Below, piece by piece: positions 51,120-64,000 of a stretch of 64,000 bases of DNA. The stretch spans positions 9,024,501-9,088,500 of the forward strand of contig NC_068980.1 in the NCBI RefSeq assembly GCF_016808095.1, given 5' to 3'. The position numbers and the translations under genes are program-made. Source of the DNA: Vigna angularis (Eukaryota; Streptophyta; Magnoliopsida; Fabales; Fabaceae). Positions within the stretch are counted from its first letter, which is position 1, and each line of letters starts with the position of its first letter. The notes under the pieces are model-generated. The model was not told the origin of the DNA and made no database searches. It was given only the letters and a program-made list of their open reading frames with translations.

Positions 51120-54100
51120 ATCTCCCTTTAGCATTCCATTGCTCTCATGACTTTGAGTTGCTTAGCTTCTTTCAATTGAGGAATTGGAAATAAAAACGAA
51201 ACAATGCAGAGAAATGGTTAGAAAGAAGGGTGAGAAGGTTAGAAGGGTCAATTTGAATTTTGAAAAGAAATGGAGGGATGATCAGCATTTAATAAGCCAA
51301 GTCCCTCAGCACCAACTTTAGTGACCCTCTTTTATCTTGTCCATTATTGCATTTGGCTTTCTGTTTCTTTAAGGGGAAGGCCAGAGCAGCAAAAGAGTTG
51401 TTTGGTGCAGTAGTGGTGTTTGTTGGTTAAGTATTGTACAAGGGAGAGAGTGAATAATTAGTATTTAGAACATAAGCATTCATTATCAACATTACGTTAG
51501 TCTGAATGGAATGCACTCATATTTTCAAAGATAAAAAAACGTAGTTCAATAAAAAAAACTTCATTAAAAGTTGTTAGTCATGTTTTGGATACTTGAATAG
51601 TTAATAAAGCTGATAAATATTTTATTGTAAAGAACAAAAGAAGATAGGCATTGCTGGGGTAATGGCTACAGCAGAACTAATGTTCCAAATGAGAATCATT
51701 AATTACAATTGGTGAAAAAGAAAAGTAGATGGTAAAAACTGAAAGTTTGGACATTACCAAACCAAAAGCATGGTATGAAGTTGCACTATGGTGCCGTAAA
51801 GCGACACAGACTCCAAATATTGGACAAAGTGGAAGTGGGTGGATGAGTTTGACACTATAGTATGGAAAAAATTATTGATTTTCCAAGTCACCCTGACACT
51901 GATCAAATGATGAATCAACGTTCTGTTCTTGGCCTTGGTGGATCTATCCACATCTTTATTGGGTGGTTAGTACTATTGAAGACCCACCAATGTGTTCTTA
52001 TTTTCATCAGCAAAGCAAACTTTTTGACTTTTAATAATTCTATGTATTCATTAATAATATGTAATTCAGCGCAGTATAATTGAGCACCAACTGTGATTTC
52101 ATTCATTTGTAAGCAACTAGGATTTTTCTTTTCTTTTTCCAAAAATAAAAGAGAACGATTCCTATCACTGCCAAGTAAAAGCTGTATCTGGTAGTCAAAT
52201 GTAAACCTCAGTAATGCAAAACTACAATACCATTCGATTCTACAACCTTTTTTCCCTCTTGGTTTGCCTTTCTTTTCACATTCTCCTATGTCTTGGAGTT
52301 TGTGATTTTTTACTCTTTTGCTTAATTTTCATGCGCGTCTGACCAACTCACTTGAAGTTAGCTTTAACATGTTGAATGCATCATCATGTGAATAGAGTTT
52401 CCTTAAGCAACAGCTCCAATAACCAGGGCTTTAACATGACGATTTAGCATGAAAAAAACTTAGTTCAACCCTGTTTTGCAAGGTAACTACATTACTTTTT
52501 AATATATCTCATGACAACCTCAGCACATATATCTGCCATAATAAAAAGGGACAAATCATGTCCCAGCTGAAAATTTAAGCTTTCAATCTGCAAAGCAATA
52601 TTTGGAATCATTAGTCTGTAAACAGCAATTGTTATTAGATTCAAATATAGTAGAATTTTGGCAGTATAATAAAATACTTTTATACAGTTTTAAAAATCAA
52701 AACCTAAATTAAGGAAAAAAAAATTCTACAAATGAATTTGCCTTTCTGAGTTAAGTGATCCAATTTGACATTTGGGAATAACTATCTGCTTGTAAACAAG
52801 TGTACTACTAATCAACCCAGTTTCAGGATAGCTGTGTAACAGGTTATCTAGCCTTTTAAAGAATAATAAGAATTTTACTTCATTGACATTATTGAATGGA
52901 GACCTTTTGTACACAAGATTCAATGTTTCATGTAAGTTTGTAAACTGATATAAAAAGAAACTGTAAAATTTGATATTCTATTGAATTTGTACTTTATGTA
53001 TAGTAACATGCTTGTTTTTATTCTCTTAAAACTTAATTGCACTATATTGTATTGAATGAGTAAAACTCTCTGTATAAATCAAATAAACAAAGTTAATTTC
53101 AGCTACAACAAATTATAATAACATTTATATTGAACTTTTAGTAATATGTTTATAGTCATCCGTGAGCTCTTATTTGATCAAAGTTGATATGATTCACGAT
53201 TTTGTGGGTATTAGTAATTTCTCCATTTAGAAAAGCATAACATTTTTTCTTTTTGATTAGACAGATGATAGCAAATTATAAAGCTTATTAATTTGCCTCA
53301 TTTCAAGAACATGCCTCTATGATTACTTCCATGACTGTCATTATAAAGTAACACAAACAGCCACCAAAAGTTTAACAATCAACAACCTATATAATTACAG
53401 GAATCCAGATAAGTAATCAAAAATAAAATTATCAAGGACAATTGTTATTATATATTATTTTAAACGACAAAAGAAAATTAAAGCATATTTGAATGAACAT
53501 AAAGGACAACAGTTTTTGAGTCACTTCACCAATATCAGATGTTGCTTAGTTAATCAGATAAAAATTACATCAATAGTACATAATATATTATATTTATTAA
53601 AATGATTTCGTTACTTTTGTGGTGTGAGGTACAAATGACAATTGGGTCATTTCGGAATAAGGTACTTTAGTCTTATGCTAAGGTTAGAGGATTTTATGAT
53701 GCTAGACTCAATGACGATTGGGCAACAAGTTCAAATACAGATTGAGACTTTAGGTTCAATGTTGATTACGGTAATGGATTTAATGGGAATCAAGTTATAA
53801 CAGAGAAAAGTGATAGTGAAGGAAAGACATTCAAAATAAGGTAGTGGAGTTAATTGGAGGTGTTTCAGGTGTAGAGGTGAAATTTCACTTAAAACAATTT
53901 TTGTATTGTGTATTTCAATGTAGTTCTTTGTGTGTTGGAGTAATCTATTCACCAACAAATCATGGATACATGTTCCAAGTGTTCTGATATTAAAGTTAGT
54001 TCAAGTTAGATCGATAAAGCATTTAATGTCACAACAAAATTTCCAATAATCATGTTTTTGATATGTATTTCTAGTTTTTCTATTGATTTTTTTATTAGGA

Positions 54101-54370
54101 TCAACCTAATTATGTCTCAATTTTCTTTAAACCTAATTACTAACCTATTTAGACTAATTAGATATTTAACTAATTCTAATCATGATCCATCGATTTTCTC
54201 CCTACCCAAACGATTGTCGTGTTATATGTACCGATCGACATATATAATACAGACACATATAATACATAAGGCCCCAAGACTTAACCTTAGGAAAAGACCA
54301 CTTGCATCACTACCTTCTCCCTCCTTTTGACCACACTATCGAGCTGTGTTCTAAGCTAATCGATTTTACA
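51120..54370. other. ROP promoter region and long intergenic stretch
   Basis: 51080-51400 is the ROP 5' flank. The rest is AT-rich with short unsupported frames. I recognise no gene, RNA or paired repeat. Confidence 0.4.
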
Positions 54371-55184
54371 CTTTGTTTACTTGAATGAATTTGGGGAGGA
54401 TAATTGAATGGATTTGAGAGATAATTTTTTTTGTTGTTGTTCATTTGTGTTTCGGTTATTTGGAGACTAAGTTAGGCCTCCACAACTTGTCTTCTTGTCT
54501 GCCTGTCGTCCGGTCTCGCGTCCAACTCCTCTGTCCAACTCCTCTGTCCACTCGTGTCGTCTGGAGGGAACCTATCAAAGATTCTCCGATGCCAAAGTCA
54601 GTACGGAAACTGATGGCGATTTCTATGAAACAGTAATAAATGTGCAGTGAATGCAACCTAGCTACCACTCACCTCTGACCTGTATTTATAGTTTTTTGCT
54701 ATGGGCTTGGGATTAGTGAAAGTTAATCACGGCTCAACTCCAGCCCAATAGCTCTAATCCTGATTTACCTTAATCCTTTACCTTAACCACCTGGCTTATA
54801 GGTCGTCCGATATTGAACGGTCGGTCAGATGATAGCGTGTGAAGTGAATTTCTACGCGAGCGGACGCCCTCCCATGCTGTTAAGGGTAAGATGGAGAAAC
54901 GCTAGTTGAGTATCGGGATTTCTGCCTGGCCGGTCGGCCCATACGGTACGCCGACTGGTCCATACGGTACAATTTGAGTAAATTTGGAGGTAAGAGTAGA
55001 TTTCGAAGTAAATTCTTTTAATCTATCACATCAATCAAATCCTATACTAATTCTCACAAATTTCATTTCTAAATCTACTCTCACTTACCTCTACATCCAC
55101 TCAAATAAACAATAAAAAATTTACCTTCAAATCTTTTTAAATCCATTGAATCAGTCTCTCCTAACTCCATTTAAATAAACAAAG
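54371..55184. mobile_element. Foldback MITE interrupted by a solo LTR
   Basis: With 54448-54971 removed, the remaining roughly 290 bp form one long palindrome. Outer arms are CTTTGTTTACTTGAATG (54371) against CTTTGTTTATTTAAATGG on the complement of the right end (55184). Inner arms are CATTTGAGTAAATTTGGAGG (spanning the insertion point) against TTATTTGAGTGGATGTAGAG on the complement of about 55060-55117. There is no coding region. The superfamily is uncertain because no clear target duplication is visible. Confidence 0.7.
54448..54971 (+). mobile_element. Solo LTR, 524 bp
   Basis: Begins TGTTTCGGTT and ends CATACGGTACA, with a perfect 5-bp target duplication ATTTG on both sides (54443-54447 and 54972-54976). 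It contains a TATA-like TATTTATA at 54683-54690 and a GC content above its flanks. There is no internal region, as expected after recombination between two LTRs. Deleting it restores the palindrome of the surrounding MITE, which supports the boundaries. Strand is guessed from the TATA orientation. Confidence 0.82.
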
Positions 55185-55493
55185 TCTTAGGGCAATATCC
55201 TAAATTTTCCTCTTTAGTGAGGGTTATCCTACTTCGGCACAGTTAATTTATAAAACCTAGTTTATCCATACTTTTTTTATACTTAAAAAACTTAAACTAA
55301 TTTTACTAAAACTAATTTTACTACAACTAGTTATAGTTCAGTTTAGAAATACTGAATTTATTTTATTTTGAGTACAGTTAACTGCGGTGCGGTTTACGTT
55401 TCCAATTTGCTTAATCACAATTTTCTTCGGATCTCATCAGGCTGCGCTCGCCGCCGTTGAAGGCTGCCGCCATTAAAGGTTCGCTGCCTATGT

Positions 55494-57012
55494 ATGCGAA
55501 CGACGCCAGAGTTCGAAGAAGAGTGTAGGGCGAGTCGCCCCTTTCTCTGCGAACACCGAAGCAGCTCCCTTCTCTGCGACGGAGTGGTGGTTGGGAGGCA
55601 CGATTGGGAGGCCAGTGAGTGGCAAAACCTGGACTTTGCGAGGCGAGGGGTTGTAAGTGATTGAAGCCCCATTTCCAACCTTGTTGATTGAAGCCTCATG
55701 TGCTGATTAATATTTTGGTTTGGGTTCCCAATTAGTTCTTCGTGATTAAGCATTTTAAGTGGAGGAGAAGGATTTTTGGCGAGCTGAAATCTTGAACCTC
55801 AAAGTGATCTGCGTTTTGAATAAGTGTTGAACTATATATTATTTGATTTTTGATCTCATTTTCGATTTGGAATCAAGTGGTGTTGTGATTGGAGGGAGTA
55901 TAGTAATTACTGTTTTGACGGAATTCAGTTGGCAGTAGATGCGATGTGTTTGCTCTTTCCATCCTTGTAGTTTAGCTTTCATAGACAAATATTCATAATT
56001 TGATTCTATGAAAATAGTTTGAGATAATTCTTTCATATAAGTACCAAGATTAATCTATTAAAAATGAATTGAATTTAATCTATTAAAATGTTCCTCATAT
56101 TGTAAAAGAATATTTTAATTACTATAAGAATGTGTGGTTTTAGCTTCGAAATTAAGGCGTCGGATGAATATAGGACGCAAAACGGAAATGGTACAGCTCT
56201 GTTTGGGTTAGAAATTGAAATGGTGCAAATCTGTTTTGGGTTTCATTGGTCTCATTGCTTGTACGTTATGTATATGATATGTGTGTAATGACTGGAACCT
56301 ATTACTGACTTAGTTTTACATTGGATAGGCCGTGTAGCTGTAGGGCAGAGTGTTAAATCCTATTTGGTTGCTGAAATTATCTGGGCACTATAAATGTAAA
56401 CTTCATTAGCATGTGAAAATTATTAGGACAAAGAAACTGTCTCTGATATGAGTGCTTTTAGATTTGTTGTTTGGCTTAGTAAAATGTTATTATTAGGTAC
56501 TACTTTGTGCAGATATCTGGAAGTTTAACTTCATTGCTGAGCAGAATGTACTGAAGTACATTGCTTGAACTAATATTCTGTTTGGCTTGTATCCTATGGC
56601 TGGTTTTGTTTCTCCAAGTTTGCGGGTGGATATTGTTTCATAGTTGTGTTGTTTCGGTTAAAGTGTATGTATGTCCATTTGATTATTTCATAGCTGGTTT
56701 TGTATTCTTTTTATTTCTCTTTCATGCTAAAATATTTTGCTGTCTATGTGAGGATAGAAAGATGTGAACATCTTTAACTTTCAATGTTTTAAATTTAAGT
56801 TTTGATTATTGTAGGATGGTGCAAAGAAAGGCCGTGCTGTCCTGGTTTTCATAGATGGAGCAGTTCTTTCAGTCAGTCAAGTGTTTGAGACAATTACAGA
56901 ACTTGGCAATGAAGGGGGCAATGAAGGGGTTCAGGGATCTGATCCTCTAGTTCTTACATCTGCCTCGCTCTTAAGTAATTCTCTTGATTCTTCATTCTTC
57001 ATTTTTTTATGA
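55494..57012 (+). other. Candidate exons of an unrecognised transcript or PPR 5' UTR
   Basis: A GC-richer block at 55430-55650 has an ATG at 55494 and an open frame to a good donor (GTT|GTAAGT, exon end 55652). A second segment after an acceptor ATTGTAG (56815) opens [19 protein letters not shown] and stays open to a stop at 57012. Both are phase 0, so they join to a 118-residue frame, but I recognise no family. Alternatively both are non-coding 5' UTR exons of the PPR gene that starts at 59073, with a further acceptor near 59018. Coding status is unproven. Confidence 0.25.
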
Positions 57013-59017
57013 ACTTCTGTGTAAATACTCTCCACTTGTAGGAGCAGTAAATAAGAAGGTGGAATGCAATTGTGTGTTATACCAAAGTGAACTGTTTTAT
57101 TGAATCAGTTTTAAATCCAAGAAGTTTACAATTTATGACTTTAATTACCCATTTGATCCCTGTAGTTGCCAAAATAGTGAATTAGGTCAGTAGACTATAG
57201 TTTATTGATCACTTGATCTTACCATCTTATTATGGGTGGTTATGCTGGCCCTTATTTCCCTTGTTTCTGTTAATATTTTCTCCAGTTGAATGAATCCATA
57301 ATCTGAATCTCTTTGTTATCCATCAGACTGAGATGCATTAGTTTAATAAAAATAAGCAGACCCAGGAGTTGAATTACTTTGTATTTCTGGTTTCATGCTG
57401 AGGTTTAAGAGGAATGCTCTGAATTGATGGGTGTTCTGATCGTGTTCCTGTTCTCTCAGATGAAAAAATCAGTTTCCTTTGTAAGCTTGATGCCAAGAAT
57501 AACAATTTCAAGCCATCAATAAAGTTAATAAAGGCTTGTTTAATGCTATAATGTGGCTTGATTGTCATTATAATAAAGTTTATTCTTTATTAAAATTAAA
57601 ACATAGAATAATTTGAGGCCATTTGATTATATAAAATTACCAGAGATGTCAGCCATCTAGAATTTTGTGCTACCGATTGCATTTTGGAGCTATAGCAGAA
57701 AGACTTTATTAAGTCAAGGAATAGTAGTTTTCATTGGCAATAGTTGTGAAAATGATCTATTTAAGCATCTAAAGAGCAGTTTAACACAAACCTTGATTTA
57801 TCTTTATGATTTTCTATAGCCTTTTAGAATAAACTATAGTGAGGACTTCAAACTCGTTTTTAAACCTTTTTTTAGTTCGCTGTACTGTCGTGATTTCGGT
57901 TACGGCAAGTTCCAATCCTTTAAACATGTCCATTGACCAGATTAATACACACTTATATAGCTGCAAATGTCACAAAATATAATATGGTATTTTAGGAATA
58001 GTTCCTGCAAGTAAATGTTGTATTCCTTTTCAAAAACTTAACTCTAAGGCAAAACATTTGTAGGTGTTGTTTCCTTCCTGTTTTCCTTTAGAAAAGTAAC
58101 TCATTGAAAAGCTTGAAAACAATTGCTAGTGTTAAGATGAATTCAAATATTGGGATGGTTCACTTGGTCAGGACTGAAGCTTGTTGATTGTACTTGAGTG
58201 CAAGTTATTCGATAAAATGATTGCACATGTTAACTTTTTGGGCCCCAACAAAGCCCATTGACCTCGTAGACTCTTAGAAGCTCATTACAAGTAATACTAA
58301 GTTATGAATTTTATGGTTGTGTTAATCCCTGTTTGAAACTCATTATGAGATTATGAAATTTTGGTTGGCATGAAGATGTTGACTTTTTTTACTTTATGTT
58401 TTCCTTTAATAAAAGGTCTATTTTTTAAATCATTTACTCACATTCTTTGCTGACATTATTGCCATTTTTATAACTACCATCATGTCATCTTTGACTACTT
58501 CATACATCCTTGTACTTACCATTTACAACTTGTTATACATACGGGTATCCAACCCGATCCTCCTTTGCAACACCCTTAAATACTTTATTGTTGTCTGATA
58601 TTGTTACGTTTAGCTAATTTATTTCAGTTCCATGTTCCAAGGAGAGCTATTTTGAACCTAGTTATATGTTTATTGTTAATCGTTACATTGTATGTTTATA
58701 TCCGTTAATTTCATCTTGGATTCTATACATTGATACACAGATATGTTGGCTTTTTGGTCATGATGTGAGGATGACTAGCCACAATTTTGTGGTTTAATAA
58801 TTTCACTTCTTTCTTTAACCGCCCTTAATGTTGAGTTGGTAGTTTCTAGTGAAACCTTGTTTCATGCCCCCAGTGTAAAGGCACTGCTCTGTAAAGCATA
58901 CTGAAAAAGTTATTTATATTTTATTTTGTGAATGCTTAGCCACATCTATCAATTTGTTTTTTCCTCACACCCTTTTTCCCTATTAAAGTGATAAGTATTC
59001 TTCTGCTAATTTCCTCA
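57013..59017. other. Intron-like or intergenic sequence before the PPR gene
   Basis: T-rich, AT-rich sequence with no supported gene. Its composition would suit a long 5' UTR intron or an intergenic promoter. Confidence 0.35.
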
Positions 59018-59072
59018 GGTTTCATTTCTCTCATGCCAGAAGGTGCTCCGACACTATATTAGTTGATCCAGA

Positions 59073-60101
59073 ATGGTAATAAGAGCAACAGTGCAGCATA
59101 GGTTTCTTCTTCACTTCCGGCCTTTTCTGAGCCAATGTCCTTCAGCTCATTCAGTGTCTTCATTGCAAAATCTTGGGCAGGTTGTGAGAGAGGAAGTAGA
59201 AGCGAAAAACTACGTTAAAATTCCTGACCTTTTCATTTCCTTGGAGTCGTGCCAAAATTCAAATCCTTTTTCTTTCTTTTCTTCATTTCCTCAGAACGTA
59301 CAAGTACAAATTGTTGATGAAATTTTGCAATCTTTTATACCTATCAGACCACGTTCCAAGCCTCAGCTAGCTTATTCCTATCTTCTTTCTTACACTCTTC
59401 AAAGCTCCCATCCTTTCCCCCTTGCACTTGCTATCCTACAACGGACTCTACGATCTGGTTGCCTTCCTGTTCTTCAAACTCGTGTTCTCCTCTCATCAGC
59501 TTGGTTGGAGCGGCGATGTCTGTCCCAATCTGTTGATGATATCTTACTTCAGATGCAAACAATTGGGTATACTCCTGACTGTGGAACTTGTAATTATCTA
59601 CTATCATCTCTCTGTGCTGTTGACCAACTACCGGAAGCTGTTAAAGTCCTTAATGGCATGGGTGGGGCTGGATGCATTCCAGATTCAAATAGTTATGGCA
59701 CGGTAATTGGTGCAATGAGCAGAGTGAGAAAGACTGCAGAGGCACAGGATTTGTTGAAACAAATGGTGGTGCAATATGGTTTAACCCCAGGACAGGGAAT
59801 ACTTGTGAAATTATTGGCAGCATTACGTGCAAACAGGGAGATATGGAATGCTGTTGAGATTATTGAGTTCCTGGAGAAAGAGGGTAACTCCGTTGGATTT
59901 GAGAGTTATGAGTTAGTGATTGAAGGGTGCTTGGAGAAATGTGAGTATGTTTTGGCTGCAAAGGTTGCAACAGGGATGACAGAAAGAGGTTTCATACCAT
60001 ATATAGCGGTCAGACAGAAGATTATTGAAGGTTTGGTCAGTATCAATGAGTGGAAGATAGCTTGTGCTTTGAGACATAGATTTGCAGCACTTAAATCTTA
60101 G
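59073..60101 (+). CDS. Pentatricopeptide repeat protein (At1g06270-like)
   Basis: Uninterrupted frame of 342 residues, intronless as most PPR genes are. The N-terminus is basic, Ser-rich and acid-poor (MVIRATVQHRFLLHFRPFLS), consistent with an organellar targeting peptide. P-class PPR motifs occur in the C-terminal half, for example YTPDCGTCNYLLSSLCAVDQ and CIPDSNSYGTVIGAMSRVRK, followed by LTPGQGILVKLLAALRANRE and GFESYELVIEGCLEKCE. PPR proteins bind organellar RNA and act in its processing, editing or translation. The array is short (about five or six repeats) with no E or DYW domain. Similarity to Arabidopsis At1g06270 is from memory of the family. The ATG at 59073 is the first in frame after a stop. 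Confidence 0.85.
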   Translation: MVIRATVQHRFLLHFRPFLSQCPSAHSVSSLQNLGQVVREEVEAKNYVKIPDLFISLESCQNSNPFSFFSSFPQNVQVQIVDEILQSFIPIRPRSKPQLAYSYLLSYTLQSSHPFPLALAILQRTLRSGCLPVLQTRVLLSSAWLERRCLSQSVDDILLQMQTIGYTPDCGTCNYLLSSLCAVDQLPEAVKVLNGMGGAGCIPDSNSYGTVIGAMSRVRKTAEAQDLLKQMVVQYGLTPGQGILVKLLAALRANREIWNAVEIIEFLEKEGNSVGFESYELVIEGCLEKCEYVLAAKVATGMTERGFIPYIAVRQKIIEGLVSINEWKIACALRHRFAALKS

Positions 60102-60740
60102 CTTTTAAATTTAGAGACGCAAGTACAATGCTTAATGCCGATAGGGTGACTTGCAAAGACTTGTGACTTTCGTATTATGGTGTCAGTGTTCTTTTCTCAA
60201 TGACATTGCTGGAAGATCATCTCACGGTTTGTGGCAGAGCAATGCAGCACGAGGATCTTGAATTTGTAAAACATTTGGGTGTATAATCTATGAAGTCAAA
60301 GCATGGAAAGGGGTGAGCATATTCTATAGAACTTGGTTTTTTGTTTGAATTGTGGAATTAATATTCCTACTTAGCCAAATTATAACTCGGTTATTCTGTA
60401 CCCCACTAGAATATTGAAATCAGTCACAGGGTAACTAATGCTTCGTTTGGTAGAAAGGGAGAAAAAAAAGGAAAGAAAGAGAAAGTGGTAAGAAATAAGT
60501 GAAAAGAAATTGTTTGGTTGGAAAGAAATTAGAGTTTTTTTTTGTTATTAATAATTTTATTTATTGTTATTTATTAAATTGATATCATCTTTTAATTATT
60601 TATTATTATTATAATAAAAAAAGCGAGAAAGAAATACTCCCATAATCGATTATGGTGTTTAATGATTGATTACGACACTTATAATAGATTATGGTTTTCA
60701 ATGATCAATTATATGTCACAATGGATTATGGGCATAAAAA
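60102..60740. other. PPR 3' flank
   Basis: 3' UTR region, then AT-rich sequence. A loose repeat of about 30 bp around GATTATGG occurs at 60640-60730. No gene recognised. Confidence 0.4.
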
Positions 60741-60746
60741 AAACAA

Positions 60747-60980
60747 TTATTTCTCCCTTATTTTGGACAACATTATCGCCATAGCATTTGCGTTCATTTC
60801 TTTCAGCTGCGCGGAAAGTTCTCTCACTTTCTCATCTTCGTTTGACTTTTTATTGACATATCTAGTCATCCAAACCACCATCCATCCTTCATACGTATAC
60901 GCATCCATTGTCCTCTTAATTTGTGCTGCATTGTTCCAGTTTCTTCTTTTTTTCGCAGAATGTTCAATTTTTGACTTCAA
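60747..60980 (-). other. Unassigned 77-codon open frame
   Basis: Minus-strand frame with coding-like composition (MDAYTYEGWMVVWMTRYVNK, then a charged helical stretch EKVRELSAQLKEMNANA). No family is recognised. It could be a fragment of a longer degraded gene, or chance. Confidence 0.2.
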
Positions 60981-61343
60981 TATGGCTTAACTTCACTTTC
61001 GCCTGGCTCCAACGCTTAAAACTTATTCTTATCACTGGTACTGGGTGGTCCTTTGTTGGGCTTACTGGTTTACAGGTAGGTTGATTACTAAGATGGATCT
61101 TGGGGACAGGAAAGGGTTCCACGCAATGCGCAATGAGAGAAGAAGACTATAGAGGACGTGAAGGGCATTTGTAAGTTTTTAACTTCGCTTTTCTTTTATT
61201 TTTATTTCTGTTTTGAAATTATTGTATTGTGGAGCTAAGTTCTTTTTTCCTAGTGCTATACTTTTTTGAACTGACACATATTTCATTCCTTCGACAACCA
61301 TAATTATTGTATTGCAAGTCAATTAGCCTCCAAGATATACTGC

Positions 61344-61478
61344 TTAATGCTGGACAGGGTAGCTAGCCTGCATGGAAATGCCACAAGCATCATCTTTATC
61401 CTTTGTCTTCATCCTAAAATAGCCAGATTCACCCTCGTTATTTCCCATGAATTCTTCACAAACCAGTACTGTTTCCTT
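61344..61478 (-). pseudogene. Papain-type (C1A) cysteine protease, 3' fragment
   Basis: On the minus strand the fragment reads QYWFVKNSW in one frame, then after a one-base shift GESGYFRMKTKDKDDACGISM and QASYPVQH before a stop at 61344. These correspond to the active-site Asn region (the usual YWLVKNSWGxxWGExGY) and the C-terminal CGIxxxASYP of plant C1A proteases. The catalytic Cys and His parts are absent. The fragment ends exactly where a plus-strand BAHD fragment begins. Confidence 0.7.
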
Positions 61479-61479
61479 C

Positions 61480-61580
61480 CCTCCATTCATCGCCAGGACA
61501 CTGCTCTGTGCCCGGGATCTACCTTGTCCTGTATTTTTTTTTTCACATTGAATGCAGGCCTCCACCTCCATGTTAGCGCA
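61480..61580 (+). pseudogene. BAHD acyltransferase fragment
   Basis: Reads PPFIARTLLCARDLPCPVFF, then with a frameshift in the T-run, HIECRPPPP. It corresponds to the PPFIDRTLLRARDPP..P.FDHIEY segment of HCT-like BAHD enzymes. The larger HCT-like pseudogene at 62288-63641 has the equivalent segment at about 62875-62950, so this is a separate copy. Confidence 0.7.
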
Positions 61581-61599
61581 AGTAGAAATTAAGAAAATA

Positions 61600-62280
61600 G
61601 TCCTAGGTGTGAAATGGGGTCTACATATAGAGTTGAGATGCTGGGTAATAAAGATGCAGCAGAGTTGTGGGTTGGGCGGTGATTAACTTCTGCTCGCTCG
61701 TTAGCTCCTTTTTCTGTGTTTTTTAGCCATTACTTCTCCGCAGTTGCAAATAGTAGTACTAATAAATATGGGGAAAATAAATTTCTAATACTTAATGACA
61801 TTATATCTTGACGATGGAGGCAACGTGTCAGACTGTAATTCAAGAGAATTTTATGAAAGCTTAAATACAAGATGAATTTCAAGTTGCTAATACGATAATC
61901 TATATGCATTGTATCATTTGAGTGAAAAGAAAATATGAGGGAAGAAAAGGAAAAGTAATGGGAATAAAATCTTAGGAAATCCAGAAACATATTCAACAAC
62001 AACAATAACTAAAAACAACTTTTTACATCTACCCAAGATAATCATTCCAATTTACAATATCAACTGTTGCGTTCTAAATAAGAAGATATCGTATAACACA
62101 TTTCAAAACCATGTGCCACAATGGAGATCATAAATAACAAGTAGTACTGATTTAGAAAGTTGGTTGAAAGTTTAAGTTGGTGAGAGCATTGATTGAATTA
62201 TGACATTTGTAGCCAGGGATATTATGGCTATATATAATGTATTGGTTTTGAATGAAAATGGTGGCATGCAGTTGTCAGCA
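61600..62280. other. Spacer between BAHD fragments
   Basis: No gene recognised. The right part may include the old promoter of the HCT-like pseudogene. Confidence 0.4.
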
Positions 62281-62287
62281 GAGATTG

Positions 62288-63641
<1,354 letters not shown>

Positions 63642-64000
63642 GGGGTTGGATATCAACTTCATACCCTTTTCCAATGCTCGCTTCCTATCTTTTACTATAC
63701 TGAAAATTAGAGCGTAGCTGTTATGAATTCAGATACTGACTAAGTTGAGAGATATGAAACAATGCTTTCAGATTATTGAAGTTTCTTTTTCCAATAAGAA
63801 ATTATGATAATTGATTTAATGTAGTTGGACTTGAAACAGAAGTTGGGCAAGGGGCATAACTCATCTTCAGTATTCTCAGACTTAAGCAGAAGTCGTGCAG
63901 TATTCTTTGTAGATTTCTTTTTGTTTTAAATCAGCAAGTTTGGAAATGGATATCTATTTATATAATTGTCTTGTTTTTGTTACCAACAGAAAGGAAAAAA
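63642..64000. other. 3' flank of the HCT-like pseudogene
   Basis: No further feature recognised before the window ends. Confidence 0.4.

Overview
The window looks like nuclear DNA of a flowering plant. It is AT-rich, has intron-containing genes with GT-AG splice sites, long (AT)n microsatellites, copia and gypsy-type LTR retrotransposons, Mutator-like and hAT-like DNA elements, and a plant tRNA-Arg. The style of the repeats suggests a papilionoid legume near Vigna or Phaseolus; that is inference. I see no prokaryotic or organellar segment.

Layout. 1-20000 is repeat-dominated: a foldback Mutator-type MITE (1280-1643), a 2.0 kb Mutator-like element (2269-4254), a decayed copia element on the minus strand (about 5026-8845), a miniature LTR element (TRIM, 9683-14543) split by a full-length but broken copia element (10057-14392), and a non-coding LTR retrotransposon (14762-17547) holding two tandem arrays. 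20475-24120 is a five-exon prohibitin gene (minus) with a promoter rich in site II motifs. 25139-25873 is a fasciclin-like arabinogalactan protein gene (minus). 28185-34520 is again repeats: a MULE transposase remnant split by a hAT-like element, a 30-bp repeat array, an LTR-element fragment, a second hAT-like copy, and a Mutator-like element with a 9-bp target duplication. 34677-35407 is a small plant gene of unknown function with a duplicated splice donor. 39590-41237 is a RABA1-type Rab GTPase (minus). 43657-46182 is a probable solo LTR. 47667-47739 is tRNA-Arg(CCT). 49201-51079 is a seven-exon ROP/RAC GTPase (minus) with one GC-AG intron. 54371-55184 is a foldback MITE split by a solo LTR. 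59073-60101 is an intronless PPR gene. 61344-61580 holds abutting fragments of a papain-type protease and a BAHD acyltransferase. 62288-63641 is an HCT-like BAHD pseudogene.

The intact genes are unrelated housekeeping or cell-wall and trafficking genes: mitochondrial inner-membrane scaffold, cell-wall AGP, two small GTPases of trafficking and polarity, and an organellar RNA-binding PPR protein. Nothing indicates a gene cluster. The most informative structures are the nested transposon insertions, which can be ordered because target duplications and interrupted reading frames agree, and the two internally repeated elements (30-bp array and the non-autonomous LTR element). I found no clear sign of a wholly new molecular system.
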